Source: Thermoguttaceae bacterium
GTDB lineage: Bacteria; Planctomycetota; Planctomycetia; Pirellulales; Thermoguttaceae
Reading direction: 5' to 3'
Length of the DNA stretch: 64,000 nucleotides
Assembly (NCBI GenBank): GCA_017434455.1
Contig: JAFRFG010000057.1
Location: 62,001-126,000, forward strand
This document shows, piece by piece, positions 1 to 9,399 of the stretch. Below the pieces are notes generated by a model. The model did not search any database and had not been told where the DNA came from. It saw nothing but the letters and a program-made list of their open reading frames with translations. The stretch's first letter is position 1; the number at the start of each line of letters is the position of its first letter. The translations under genes were made by a program, and so were the position numbers.

Positions 1-2818
1 CCGCGTCCGATTCGGGGTACCAGGTCACGCGTTCCCCGTTGATTCGAACCTCTTGAATGGAATCGGTCGTGATCCCCGCCGGGAGCGTGACACGCAGATC
101 CTTCTTCCCGGCGTTCTCCAAAAAGACCGACAGGTAGTTTCGTGCCGTCTGGTCGGGTTCCAGAAGGGTATCGAGCCGCATAAACCAGCACCAGGCGGCC
201 TTGCGCGGGGGGGTCTCCTTGTTTCCGCTGAGCGTAATGTAGGCCGGTTCCCGGCTTTCTTCCAGTCGATTGGGGTCGTAGCTGAACGCGCCCAGGGCCG
301 TTTCGTACTCCCCCGCCTTGGGGAGAGGAACGGGGATCGGGCGAAGGTTCACCGGGTTGAGATTGATTTGCGACGTCTCCTCGGCGGCGATCACGATCTC
401 CCCCGTCTGCTGGTCGGTTCGCAGGAAACTCGGCAGAGGGAACGGCTCGTCATCGCGCAAAGGATGGGAGCGAACGGCAAGGATCTCAAAGGCGGCGCTG
501 CGGCTGGTCAGGGGGCGAAATTCCCACACGTGGGCGTGAACCCCCAGTCCGAGCGCGTAACGGTCCTCCTCGGATAAGTGGGTCACCTGAAAGGCGTGTT
601 CCGATTCCCCCGCCAGGTTCCATTCCCACTCGGTCTCGTCCCAGGTGGAACCAAACACGCCGGCGTCGCTGTGGTGGAACGCGATCAGAACCTGATCCAC
701 CCGTCCGGAGGCCGGAGGGGTGACCCGGAAACGCCACTGCTCGGTGACATAGTCGTTCCGGACCGTGATGGTTCCGTGGGCTTCCCCTTGGAACGACGGT
801 TCTTCCCGAACAAACTCGACCGAGACGGCGCTGGTGTCGTTTCCGATCCGCAGGGCCAGGCCCGACTGCGGCTTGGAAAAGAGGGAACGCGTCAGCGCCT
901 CGTCGCAGCGGCGCGGTTCCATAGGCCGGCCCGCCGGATCGAACCAGCGAACCCTGTACTGCGCCGGAACCGAGAAGGTAATGAGATGATCCCCGAACGG
1001 TTGTTTGGTCACGTCGATCGGGACGAGCGAATCGACCGGCAGGCGTTCGGAGATCTCCCCGGTGTATCGGCCGACCATCTCGATCACGGGGAATTGGGGG
1101 GCTTGCTCGGGTGCCTGGCCGTCCTCCCCCTCGGTCCGCGCCTCGGCGGCCGCGTGGTGAAGGGAGAGGATCAATTCCCGGCCCTTGTCGTTTTCACGGA
1201 CGACCCAATTCAAAGGGAGGCCCCCCTGCCCGCGGACGGTCTCGATCTGCCAATGATCGGCGATCGGGATTTCGAGACGATCGTAAAGACCGGCCAGCTG
1301 AAGACGGCTTTGCGAACGGATCTCTTGAAAGTCGAATTGTATCTGATGCGCGCTGCTGAAGACGGGGGACGGTTCGGTCTTGCCGATCAGGGCCGCCAGG
1401 GAAGCGTTCGGCTCGAAAAACTTAAAGACAAACCCCTCTTGATCGTCACCGGACGTGGTGAAACGGTCGAACGCCTGGACCATTTCGTTCCGGTCGAACG
1501 ACAGAACCGACAGCGGGCGGACCACGTCCAGACGCAGCGTGGTCTCGCGCCAAAACAGCGCGTCGCTCAACAGGCGAACCCCGGGAATCTGCGCCTGAAA
1601 CGTCGTTTGACCGGCCAGCGCCGGGTCACTTGGGGCGATGGCGGTCACCAGCAGGTCGAACCCCCCCGGGGGACGTTTGGCGGGGAACGGAATCTGATAC
1701 GTGGTTGTTCCGAACCCCCCCTCGGGCCGAAGATTGTCGATCGGCTGGTCGCTCTGTTTCCAGACGGCCGACTGGAGAACCAGCGGCTGGTCGAGGATGA
1801 GCGTCAGCCGGTCGGAAGGTTCTCCGCTGCCGTCAAAGATGAAGCGCGACTTGATTTCGGTCCCCTCTTCCGCCAGGCGGCAGTCGAGTTCCTGCCGGTA
1901 TCCGGTCTTGTTTCGAAGGTCGGCGGTTTCGCTGACCGGGACAAGGGTCAGGCGGGCCGTTTCGCTGGTTCCCGGAAAAAGACGCCATTCTTGGAAGGTC
2001 TCCTTCGAGGCGCCGCCGTGTCGGATCAAAAGCGCCCCGTCGCTCATCGGTTTGACATCACCCGGCAGTTCCACGGTCAAAGAGGTGACCGGGGAGGGGG
2101 GGAAGCTCAGTTCGAAGATCACTTCCCCCGTCTCTTCGACGGTTCCCTGCTGGGACCATTCGAAGGACAGATGTTCGCCGTCGGTTCGCGTCAGGTAGAT
2201 ATGTCCGTCGGGATACAGCCCCAGCGTCGCGTCCGCGCCATCTTCCCACTTCAAGGCGCCGGCGGCAAACGAGAGCGTTTCGAAGGGGATCAGTTCTTTG
2301 GAGGGTTCCCGCACCGTGCCGCCCTCACCGATCTGTTCTCTCTTGGTGAAAAAGACCTCTCCCTGACCGTCGCACAGCCGGCCGTCGCGATAGCTCGCCC
2401 GCAGACGGAGTTCTTTGACGCCGGTGGGAAGCTCTTCCCCTTTCCCCCGGGGGAGCTGGGCCGTGCGGGCATTCATCAAGGCCGTGAATTGCTCGTAGGG
2501 GATGGGGTAGTACTTTTCATTCCCCCATGGCCACTGATCGATTTTCCCGTCGGGAACCATCCAATAGCGGTATCGCAGGGGCTGGTCGTCTGTTTGGGGA
2601 AACGGCGGATTTTCCGGCGCCGTCTCTTGGTCCGACGCGGCGCCGGAATCGGGCCGGCTCTCTTGAGAGATCCCCGCCGTCGGGCCAAAGAAAAAAAGCG
2701 GCGGCAAAAGCCAAGCCAGCAACAAGACCGTCCCCACAGACAGCCCGCCCGCGCGGGGGTTCACGAAGTGCCCCCCCTTGGCGAAAGCGTCGATTCGGTG
2801 GTGACGGCCCATATTCAT
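1..2818 (-). CDS. Very large secreted protein of unknown function, C-terminus cut by window edge
   Basis: The minus-strand frame is open from the ATG at 2818 to base 1, at least 939 codons with no stop, so the C-terminus lies outside the window. The start reads M-N-M-G-R-H-H, and the second ATG at 2812 is an alternative; an AGGAAG sits just before the first. A hydrophobic segment at about residues 27-48 (VGTVLLLAWLLPPLFFF) after a basic stretch looks like a signal peptide or anchor. The rest looks like extracytoplasmic beta-rich sequence without cysteine clusters or enzyme motifs I recognise. It starts 32 bases after the stop of the 1326-residue gene, so the two are probably cotranscribed. 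Both have a similar opening (an aromatic stretch, DGK, then a Trp/Pro-rich segment), which suggests distant paralogy. Function unknown. Confidence 0.75.
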   Translation of the reverse strand, partial: MNMGRHHRIDAFAKGGHFVNPRAGGLSVGTVLLLAWLLPPLFFFGPTAGISQESRPDSGAASDQETAPENPPFPQTDDQPLRYRYWMVPDGKIDQWPWGNEKYYPIPYEQFTALMNARTAQLPRGKGEELPTGVKELRLRASYRDGRLCDGQGEVFFTKREQIGEGGTVREPSKELIPFETLSFAAGALKWEDGADATLGLYPDGHIYLTRTDGEHLSFEWSQQGTVEETGEVIFELSFPPSPVTSLTVELPGDVKPMSDGALLIRHGGASKETFQEWRLFPGTSETARLTLVPVSETADLRNKTGYRQELDCRLAEEGTEIKSRFIFDGSGEPSDRLTLILDQPLVLQSAVWKQSDQPIDNLRPEGGFGTTTYQIPFPAKRPPGGFDLLVTAIAPSDPALAGQTTFQAQIPGVRLLSDALFWRETTLRLDVVRPLSVLSFDRNEMVQAFDRFTTSGDDQEGFVFKFFEPNASLAALIGKTEPSPVFSSAHQIQFDFQEIRSQSRLQLAGLYDRLEIPIADHWQIETVRGQGGLPLNWVVRENDKGRELILSLHHAAAEARTEGEDGQAPEQAPQFPVIEMVGRYTGEISERLPVDSLVPIDVTKQPFGDHLITFSVPAQYRVRWFDPAGRPMEPRRCDEALTRSLFSKPQSGLALRIGNDTSAVSVEFVREEPSFQGEAHGTITVRNDYVTEQWRFRVTPPASGRVDQVLIAFHHSDAGVFGSTWDETEWEWNLAGESEHAFQVTHLSEEDRYALGLGVHAHVWEFRPLTSRSAAFEILAVRSHPLRDDEPFPLPSFLRTDQQTGEIVIAAEETSQINLNPVNLRPIPVPLPKAGEYETALGAFSYDPNRLEESREPAYITLSGNKETPPRKAAWCWFMRLDTLLEPDQTARNYLSVFLENAGKKDLRVTLPAGITTDSIQEVRINGERVTWYPESDA

Positions 2819-2850
2819 CTTCCTGATTGTCCTTTTCGTCCCGCGCTGTT

Positions 2851-5800
2851 TCAGTGGGGTTCCTCGACGGCCCCGTTGGCCTCCGGCGGGGGCGGGTTCT
2901 CCGGAACCGGTCCCCGAGGGATGGAACCGTGAGAGGGGATGGTGGAGTGCGAGGCGGCCGCCCCTTCCCCCTGCTGCGGCACGGTCGGCGTTTCGGCCGC
3001 TCCCTGGCCAAGGAACCGCTTGATGATGAACGCGATCAGCGCCAGGAGGAAGCCGCATACCGCCGTCTGGAGGAAGCCCAAAATAATGATCGGCTGATAG
3101 ACGAAGACCGCGGTGGCGATCGCCAGTAAAACGATCACGACCCCTTGGGTTCGGGCGACCGGCAGGTAGAGGAACCCAAGGGCAAAGATCAGGACGATAC
3201 CGCTGCCGAACAGGACCAGAATCGACCGGTCGATGATCCGCAGGTGTGCCGAGTTGCTCGGCGCGAAACTGCCGAACAGATAGACGTTGGTCCGCTCGGG
3301 GATCGCGTCGGGTAGGGTCACCCCGACCCAATTTCCCAGCTCGCCGGTCCCCATCGAGGCGACGCGCTTAAACCTTAAGCTGCTCCAGGCCGTGTCATAA
3401 TACTCGGGGGTCCAGCCCCGGACGGCGCCGACGATATGGCGCGTCTCCGGGAGGATCACCTGCCAGTAGCAGCGGCGAACCCACAGCGACTGACCGAGAA
3501 ATTCCGGAAGGGTCAGCGTTCCGGTGTCGATTTCGGAATCGGACTGGATCAGGTACGATATCTCCAGCGCGATGGGGTGATGCCGCTGATTGTTCGCCAG
3601 GTGGATCACCAATTCCCCCGAGGCGTTGTAGTGGTCGGCGGCGTCGGGGTAGGGGATGCCGTCGATCTTAATTTCCGTTCGATCCCGGCGAACCGCGGGG
3701 GGGAGCTTCACGAGGAATTGCTCGCGGTCGCTGGTGACCCGCGCGGCGACCCGCTCGAATCGATTTCCCCCAATGAGCCAGGTCTGAATCCAGACCCGTT
3801 CCACGACGGTCGTCCCAAGTGCCTCCCGGGCACTGACCACGGCTCGGATCGGAAGAACGGTCTGTTTCTTATCGGTGTAGAGGTGGTATTCCTGGATATT
3901 GTCGACCGTCGCGGTTCGGTGCTCCTCCATCACCCAGTCGGCCGCGTCGTCGGCCAGGTCGATCTGAATCCCCGGACGAGTCTTGATCACCAGCCGATGG
4001 ACCAAGAGCGTCCCCTCCTCGCAGCTGGCCAGGGGGAGGCGGATCCAGTTGGTCAGATCCTCGCGCAGCTCCGCGTCGCGGAAGGGGTACTGAAGGGTGA
4101 TGGTACAGATCCCGATCTGCTCCCCGTCGGGGAAGACGACCCGCTTGCGTATCTCCGAAGAGGAACCCTCCTCGGAGAGGGAAACCGAATTTTGATCATC
4201 GACCGACTCGCTCGGAAGGTCAGGCGATTGAATATCCTGCGGGGTGACCGGCTTGCCGTTGACCGTAAGCGTGAACGAGGAATTCTCGCGCAGCTGCGCG
4301 GGGAGCTGGAGCGTGATTTCCCGCAGCGCCTCGTACGAAACACGACAGGTCCAGGTCTGACGGATCTGATTCGATTTCGCGTCTTCGGTCAGGAGGACCT
4401 CGGTCTGGAGGGTCGACTCAATCTGCTGCTCGTGGCGGCACAGCGTGGCGGCGAAGACCGGGCAGGGGTGCTCGCCGTCGCTGCCCAAGTGCTGGGTCTG
4501 GTAGACCAAGGGAATCTGCTGGCGTCCGGGAACGTCCATCGTCAGCTTGAGGGTCCGTGTTCCGCGGGGAAGGAGATTTCGCGTCTTCTCTTCCTGCGGG
4601 ATCAGCTCGATATCGTCGTCGGGAATGACGACGACGGTGTCGGGCTCGGACCAATCGCACCGACAGGTCGGCAGCGAAACGGCCAGGTCGTCACCGTCGA
4701 TTTGACGAACCGCGCCGAGTTGGATCGTGACATCCCCTTCGGTGGGAACCAGCAGCGGCAAGACCAGTTCTTTGGTTTCGGGGTCGGTGTAGATCCGCTC
4801 CACGTCGACGATATTGTCGGGCTTGACGCTGTTGACGAACCAATCGGCGGTCTGGAACCGAAATTCGTGCACCGTTCCCCCATGGACCGTGAAACGGAAC
4901 TGCGAGAAAAGCTGGGTGTACTGTTGGTGGACGTACAGCTGCAGCTCGGCGGCGACACTGGTGCGCGCCTGCCGCTCGATCTTTTGCGCGGCCAGCGAAA
5001 ACGGCTGCGTGAAGAAGGCGAAGCTCTCCTCGTCACTCCCCAGGCCGGCCGACTCGCTGTTTTCGGTCCGTATTCCCGCCTGCGGCAGAAGGAGGAACCC
5101 CGTCTCTTTCGGGAGGCGGACGGTCATGCGGCCGGTCTGTTTCTGCGCCCCCTCGATCGAAAAGCCCCCGAGTTCCCACACATCGGCGTGGGACGACGAC
5201 GGTTCGGCCGGTTTGGGGTCGGAAATCGCCGCGCGGAACTGGACCGTGACCCCCTCTTGGATATCCTGTGCCAGACGAATATCGACCGACGGACTCTTCA
5301 GGTCAGGATCGGTCTCTTTGACGTCTCGAACCGGGATCGAGGCGCCGCCGGTGGTGGTGACAATGACCGAGTCGCGCAAAATCCTCGCGAACGGGGGGAG
5401 GTTGATCTTCAGCAGGTCTGTCCCCCCGCCAAAGAGGCGGACCGGGCAGACGACATCGTAATGAATCTGCTGATCCCCGAGCGTGGCGGTGATCAGCGCG
5501 TCCTCCACCTGGAGAATCTTCTGGGTATCCGACTGGCGGTCTTCCCGTTTCCACCAGAACAGCTCCGTCGGCTTTCCGACACGGTTCAGACCATTGAGGA
5601 CGATCTCGCTGGTGGTCTCGCTCAAGCTGACGGGGGGCAGCGCCAACGTCCCCTCGGAGACCGACAGCTGAACGTCGGGGAGCGGAACCTCCAGGCGCAT
5701 CCGCGAGGAGACCGCCGGGGCGAAGGTCGCCTTGAGCTGGTACTCATTTCCGCCGACGACCGTCGCCTTGAAGAGCAGATGGAGCGTGAGGGTATGACGG

Positions 5801-6831
5801 TACTGTTTATTCCTCGCAAAGAGCCCCGGCCCCGACGGTTTTTCCTGATCGCGCAGCGACTCGATCAGGGAAAGCGGAAGGGCGGAAGGATCCTTATCCC
5901 CCGCGGGGATATCCTCTTGCCGGGGCTTATCCGACACGGACTGTTCGCCGGGGAGGGGTTCGTCTTCGGACGCCTCCTCCCCCGGGGGCTCGTCGATGGG
6001 GGGGGCCTCGGCGGGCTGCTCCTCGGCTTCGGCGTCCGGGGCGGCGCTGTCCTGATCGTCACTGTCCTGATCGTCACTGTCCTGATCGTCACTGCCCGGG
6101 GCGTCCGGCGTTTGGGGGGAATCCTCGCCGGAGGACTGGCCGTTATCTTCTTCCGGGGCGGGAACGTTTTCGGGTTCCTCGGCCGATTGGAACGCGGCCG
6201 GTTTGAACAGATCGGTTTCTTGACGGGGGGTACTGTCTTCCTCTTCGGCCGAAGGGGTGGACGGTTCGGTGGTCCGGGGCGAAAGAATCGCGACGTAACC
6301 GCCGCTGGCGTGGTCGATATCGATTCGGCAATCCCCGTTCCCCTCGTAGAGGAAGGGGGTCTGGTGAAACGGCGTCTGTTCGCCGCCGGTGATGAGAACC
6401 CCCTCGTTCAAACCGAGCGGCACCTCGATCGGCGCGTCCCCGACGGTAGTGATACGGTATTCCGCGGTCAGTTCAACGATTCCCTGCCGAACCGCCCCCT
6501 GGACATTGACGCTCTCCACCGTGTAGCCGCTTTGCCCCTGCGACGGTTCGGGCGTGTCGACCATCCGCATCACATCGGCGACCGACCAGTTCGGAAGGGG
6601 AATGCGCCATTTCCCGTCGTCGCCGAACAGCCAGAAGGTCATCTCGCGATCGAGCCGGACGGGGCGCGCCGGCTCGTTTTTCACGGCCGCGGGGGGGAGC
6701 GTTCCTTCGGCCGCGACGAGGGCGGTAAAACGCGCCGCGAGGAACAAAAGCGCCGCCAAGTACCCGATGCGCGGCATCGGGCACCGATCCCTGGATCGGG
6801 CTGCAGTTGGAGATAATGGCTGGGGCGACAT
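2851..6831 (-). CDS. Giant secreted/membrane-anchored protein with acidic linker and C-terminal TM cluster
   Basis: 1326 residues if the ATG at 6831 is used. The in-frame ATG at 6777 (MPRIGYLAALLF...) gives a cleaner signal peptide ending near AAEG, and neither start has an obvious Shine-Dalgarno. Layout: signal peptide; beta-rich domain to about residue 190; a highly acidic, Pro/Ser-rich linker at about 190-310 that includes three SDDQD repeats; a long beta-rich region at about 330-1190; then three hydrophobic helices at about 1200-1270 and a polar Pro-rich tail of about 55 residues. This suggests an envelope protein with a large extracytoplasmic part anchored at its C-terminus. No catalytic motif was recognised. 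It is the upstream member of a pair with the partial gene at 1-2818. Function unknown; planctomycete-type by impression only. Confidence 0.8.
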   Translation of the reverse strand: MSPQPLSPTAARSRDRCPMPRIGYLAALLFLAARFTALVAAEGTLPPAAVKNEPARPVRLDREMTFWLFGDDGKWRIPLPNWSVADVMRMVDTPEPSQGQSGYTVESVNVQGAVRQGIVELTAEYRITTVGDAPIEVPLGLNEGVLITGGEQTPFHQTPFLYEGNGDCRIDIDHASGGYVAILSPRTTEPSTPSAEEEDSTPRQETDLFKPAAFQSAEEPENVPAPEEDNGQSSGEDSPQTPDAPGSDDQDSDDQDSDDQDSAAPDAEAEEQPAEAPPIDEPPGEEASEDEPLPGEQSVSDKPRQEDIPAGDKDPSALPLSLIESLRDQEKPSGPGLFARNKQYRHTLTLHLLFKATVVGGNEYQLKATFAPAVSSRMRLEVPLPDVQLSVSEGTLALPPVSLSETTSEIVLNGLNRVGKPTELFWWKREDRQSDTQKILQVEDALITATLGDQQIHYDVVCPVRLFGGGTDLLKINLPPFARILRDSVIVTTTGGASIPVRDVKETDPDLKSPSVDIRLAQDIQEGVTVQFRAAISDPKPAEPSSSHADVWELGGFSIEGAQKQTGRMTVRLPKETGFLLLPQAGIRTENSESAGLGSDEESFAFFTQPFSLAAQKIERQARTSVAAELQLYVHQQYTQLFSQFRFTVHGGTVHEFRFQTADWFVNSVKPDNIVDVERIYTDPETKELVLPLLVPTEGDVTIQLGAVRQIDGDDLAVSLPTCRCDWSEPDTVVVIPDDDIELIPQEEKTRNLLPRGTRTLKLTMDVPGRQQIPLVYQTQHLGSDGEHPCPVFAATLCRHEQQIESTLQTEVLLTEDAKSNQIRQTWTCRVSYEALREITLQLPAQLRENSSFTLTVNGKPVTPQDIQSPDLPSESVDDQNSVSLSEEGSSSEIRKRVVFPDGEQIGICTITLQYPFRDAELREDLTNWIRLPLASCEEGTLLVHRLVIKTRPGIQIDLADDAADWVMEEHRTATVDNIQEYHLYTDKKQTVLPIRAVVSAREALGTTVVERVWIQTWLIGGNRFERVAARVTSDREQFLVKLPPAVRRDRTEIKIDGIPYPDAADHYNASGELVIHLANNQRHHPIALEISYLIQSDSEIDTGTLTLPEFLGQSLWVRRCYWQVILPETRHIVGAVRGWTPEYYDTAWSSLRFKRVASMGTGELGNWVGVTLPDAIPERTNVYLFGSFAPSNSAHLRIIDRSILVLFGSGIVLIFALGFLYLPVARTQGVVIVLLAIATAVFVYQPIIILGFLQTAVCGFLLALIAFIIKRFLGQGAAETPTVPQQGEGAAASHSTIPSHGSIPRGPVPENPPPPEANGAVEEPH
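6049..6093. repeat. Three identical 15-bp tandem repeats inside a coding region
   Basis: The unit GTCCTGATCGTCACT occurs three times without change at 6049-6063, 6064-6078 and 6079-6093. On the minus strand it encodes three S-D-D-Q-D units in the acidic linker of the 1326-residue protein. Because the unit is 15 bp, copy-number change by slippage would keep the frame. Confidence 0.95.
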
Positions 6832-6962
6832 AAAGGATGTTACCGCGCGGACGGACCTCTTGTTCTTACGGGAAAATAGTTCTCCCTCCTAGGAGATTTT
6901 AATATACGTAAAAGAAAAAAGAAAGGAAGAAAGGCGAGGTTTAAAGGAAAAAGAAAAATGAG

Positions 6963-6993
6963 ACGTTTAATCCGTTAAAAACGGTATAAACGT
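6963..6993. promoter_or_regulatory. 31-bp interrupted palindrome in the 6832-7140 intergenic region
   Basis: The 309-base gap upstream of the 1326-residue gene holds no ORF worth calling. It contains ACGTTTA-at-CCGTT-aaa-AACGG-ta-TAAACGT: seven and five perfect base pairs separated by a 2x2 mismatch, around a 3-nt centre. It lies about 130 bases upstream of the 6831 start. A purine-rich run follows at 6903-6960 (pyrimidine-rich on the coding strand), and there is a CTCCTAGGAG palindrome near 6887. The long symmetric form fits an operator for a dimeric regulator, but a weak RNA hairpin is also possible. I see no clear sigma-70 promoter here. Confidence 0.4.
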
Positions 6994-7071
6994 TTGCAAG
7001 GAGCCCCCGGGACCGGGCCGAAGAGGGGCAAACGGCCAAGGCGCAAACAAGGAGGCCGGATGATAAACGGC

Positions 7072-7110
7072 AAACGGGGAGGAGACCCGTCAAAGATCTC
7101 CTCCCCGTTT
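7072..7110 (-). terminator. Rho-independent-like terminator after the three-TM protein gene
   Basis: A perfect 14-bp stem (AAACGGGGAGGAGA paired with TCTCCTCCCCGTTT) has an 11-nt loop and lies 30 bases downstream of the stop at 7141 on the minus strand. The trailing sequence on that strand (GTTTGCCGTTTATC) is only moderately U-rich, so termination may be partial. Confidence 0.65.
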
Positions 7111-7140
7111 GAGGCGGAAAACGCGGCAAAGGGCGCCGAA

Positions 7141-8040
7141 CTACGGCTTAATCTTGAACCCGTAGGGGGCCTGGGCGATCACCAGCAGCATACACCCGAT
7201 CACGATCAGCCCCAAAGCCAGGGCCAGCGCGGCGTTGTAGAGGTTGATCCCCCCCTCCCGCTTGCGGACATTGCCGAGCAGGACCGGGACCGAGAAGAGG
7301 ACCACGCCGAGGATATTGAAACAGATCCAGAAGAACGGCTTGTCGATCCCCTTGGTCACCGTTCCCCAGATATTCCCCCCGACCCAAATCAGCAGACAAA
7401 TCCAGGTGATCGGCGAGGAGAAGATCGACGGGTCGTCGGAGGCGCGCTCTTTCTTCGGCTTCGGCTTTTTGGGCGCCTTCTTGGTCTTCTTCTTGGAGGG
7501 CTCGGGAGCACCCGCTCCATCTTCCCCGGAGGTCTGGGGCGAAGCGGTGAACCCATCCGTATCGGTTTCCTCGAACGGGGCCGGCTGCTCGAACGCGTCC
7601 GGCATGCCGAACGGATCCTCTTGGCCCGCCGAAAGCGGAGTATCGTCACCCAAGGCGCCTTCGTTTTCGGCGGCGGAAGTACCGCTGTCAAACGCCGTCT
7701 CGGGGGATTCCTGCTCGGCGGCTTCTTCCAGCCGCCCTAAGACGGCCGAGGTGTCTTCCGGTTCGTCGATCGAATCGGTATCCATATTGAGAATACGCGA
7801 AGCGGTACTCTCGTCCTGTTCGGGGGTATCCGAAATCTTCGCCGCGAACGCCTCCAGGCCCTGCTGGGTGTTTTCCACGGTCTGCGGAGCGTCAAGCCCG
7901 GAAAGGAGCGAGTTGATATCGTCTTCGGGAGCTCCTCCAAACGGGCTGGAGGTATCCTCCGAGTTGTCCTGCGGCTGATTATTAAGCGAATCACCATCGA
8001 GCGGATCGATGTTTTCGTTGTCGCTGTCGGATTGAGACAT
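7141..8040 (-). CDS. Membrane protein with long acidic N-terminal domain and three C-terminal TM helices
   Basis: 299 residues. Residues 1 to about 180 are Asp/Glu/Ser-rich, contain no signal peptide and are probably disordered. A short Lys/Pro-rich patch (KKKTKKAPKKPKPKK) lies just before the membrane part. Three hydrophobic helices follow at about 208-226, 232-252 and 264-286, ending in a short basic tail. The start is supported by GGAG seven bases before the ATG. The gene stands alone: the oxidoreductase gene upstream ends 165 bases away and a hairpin terminator follows. The soluble acidic N-terminus with a Lys belt at the membrane suggests a cytoplasmic binding or tethering region, but no family is recognised and no function is assigned. 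Confidence 0.75.
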   Translation of the reverse strand: MSQSDSDNENIDPLDGDSLNNQPQDNSEDTSSPFGGAPEDDINSLLSGLDAPQTVENTQQGLEAFAAKISDTPEQDESTASRILNMDTDSIDEPEDTSAVLGRLEEAAEQESPETAFDSGTSAAENEGALGDDTPLSAGQEDPFGMPDAFEQPAPFEETDTDGFTASPQTSGEDGAGAPEPSKKKTKKAPKKPKPKKERASDDPSIFSSPITWICLLIWVGGNIWGTVTKGIDKPFFWICFNILGVVLFSVPVLLGNVRKREGGINLYNAALALALGLIVIGCMLLVIAQAPYGFKIKP

Positions 8041-8205
8041 ATGGCATCTCCGTTGCTTTATAGTTTGAGTACTATATCTCTAACCTATTCTACCTAACTT
8101 TAAAGAGGGAATAAACGTCCCGCTCTGTTTTTTGGTGATTTTGAAAATATTTGCTTTTGATAATCGTCAAAATCGATATATCCGGCAGGGAAATCGAAAA
8201 ACCTC

Positions 8206-9384
8206 CTATTTTTCGCCCGTGTCGATCCACGCCCGCCGCCTGGCCGACTCGGCGGCTCGCTCGAGGAGCCGCTGAATTTTTATCCCCTGGCGCAGATCCG
8301 GCTCGGTACCTTCCCCGCGCGCCAGCGCCGTGAGAAAGTTCGACAGAGCATCAATGTGACCGCGCAGCCATCCGACGGACGATTTGGCCGACGGGAACGG
8401 GAGCAGCGGCGGTTCGACCCGGGCCCCGGAGGCGATTTTCAGCCAGCCGGCCCGGCCCCCGTACGGGCGGTCCTCGGCGCGGGCGTCATAAAACTGAAGT
8501 CCATGAGGGTCGAGCAGCGAAAAACGGATCGCGCCGTCTTGGCCGCTGATCTCCAACTCCAGCTCGTCCTCGCGGCCGACAGCCAGTTTGGTCGCCTCGA
8601 TCAGGCCGCGGCAGGGGGCCTCCCCGTCGCGGGCGCAGCCGCGGGTCAGGATCGTGACGGCGTCTTCGGTGACGACCGGAAGGGATTCCTGCGGCGCGGC
8701 GGCGGCCGGCCGCGAGGCGAAGGCCCTTTGCGACTCGGCCAAAAGCTCCTTTGGCTCGCCGACTAGATAGTCGACCAGGTCGAAGAGATGGGAGCCCAAA
8801 TCCAAGAGGGTTCCGCCTCCGGCGGCATGCTTCCATTTGAACGGGGTCTGGCTGTTGGCCGAGCTGCTGTGAAGGTAACACAGACGGTACTGAAAGATCG
8901 GACCGAGGCACCCGGCGTCGATCAGCTGCTTCGCCCGGCGCAGGGCGGGGAAGAAGCGCAGATGAAAGGTCATCTGGTTTGTCTGGCGGTAGCCGGTTCG
9001 CGCGAGCGCCTCTTCCACCAGGAGGGCCTCCCGCAAGGTCGATACCAGCGGTTTTTCGCAGTAGACCGCCTTGTTGTTCTCGATGGCCGAAAGGAGGACC
9101 GGAAGGTGGTCGCCGTTCGGGACGCAGATATGGACGATGTCGATCGACGGATCCTCGGTGATCTGTCTCCAGTCGGTGACGGCTCGATCACAGCCGATCG
9201 TCCGCCGGGCCGATTCGGCGCTTGAAGGGTGCGCCGTGGCGACGGCGGTGACCCGTGGGCGAATCCCCAGGGTTTGGATGTCCAGATAGTAGGGAAGGGC
9301 GGCATAGGCGTAGGCGTGGACCTTCCCGATCATCCCAAAACCGACGATTCCGACGTTTAACTGTTTTTCGGTCCTTTCCGGCAT
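8206..9384 (-). CDS. Gfo/Idh/MocA family NAD(P)-dependent oxidoreductase
   Basis: 392 residues, usual for the family. An N-terminal Rossmann fold is shown by the GIVGFGMIGKVHA dinucleotide-binding loop at about residues 12-24. The EKP motif (YCEKPLV, about 92-98), whose Lys is catalytic in this family, is present. The C-terminal half has the typical alpha/beta substrate domain with GGGTLLDLGSHLFDLVDYLVG. These enzymes oxidise or reduce sugar, inositol or amino-sugar substrates, and the substrate cannot be read from sequence. The start lies 15 bases after the kinase stop, so this is probably the last gene of the TPR-ExbBD-kinase train. Whether it is functionally tied to that train or only carried along is unclear. 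It has no export signal and should be cytoplasmic. Confidence 0.88.
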   Translation of the reverse strand: MPERTEKQLNVGIVGFGMIGKVHAYAYAALPYYLDIQTLGIRPRVTAVATAHPSSAESARRTIGCDRAVTDWRQITEDPSIDIVHICVPNGDHLPVLLSAIENNKAVYCEKPLVSTLREALLVEEALARTGYRQTNQMTFHLRFFPALRRAKQLIDAGCLGPIFQYRLCYLHSSSANSQTPFKWKHAAGGGTLLDLGSHLFDLVDYLVGEPKELLAESQRAFASRPAAAAPQESLPVVTEDAVTILTRGCARDGEAPCRGLIEATKLAVGREDELELEISGQDGAIRFSLLDPHGLQFYDARAEDRPYGGRAGWLKIASGARVEPPLLPFPSAKSSVGWLRGHIDALSNFLTALARGEGTEPDLRQGIKIQRLLERAAESARRRAWIDTGEK

Positions 9385-9399
9385 GGCTCTTCTTTTAAG

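Noticed and set aside
578..2932. 784-codon plus-strand ORF
   Set aside because: It lies antisense to the long minus-strand frame that opens with a signal peptide at 2818. Its translation is Arg/Gly/Pro-rich with no domain, as expected for a shadow in GC-rich DNA.
3436..6816. 1126-codon plus-strand ORF
   Set aside because: Fully antisense to the 1326-residue secreted protein, with Arg/Gly/Leu-rich composition and no recognisable domain. The minus frame has the signal peptide, the TM helices and an operon neighbour.
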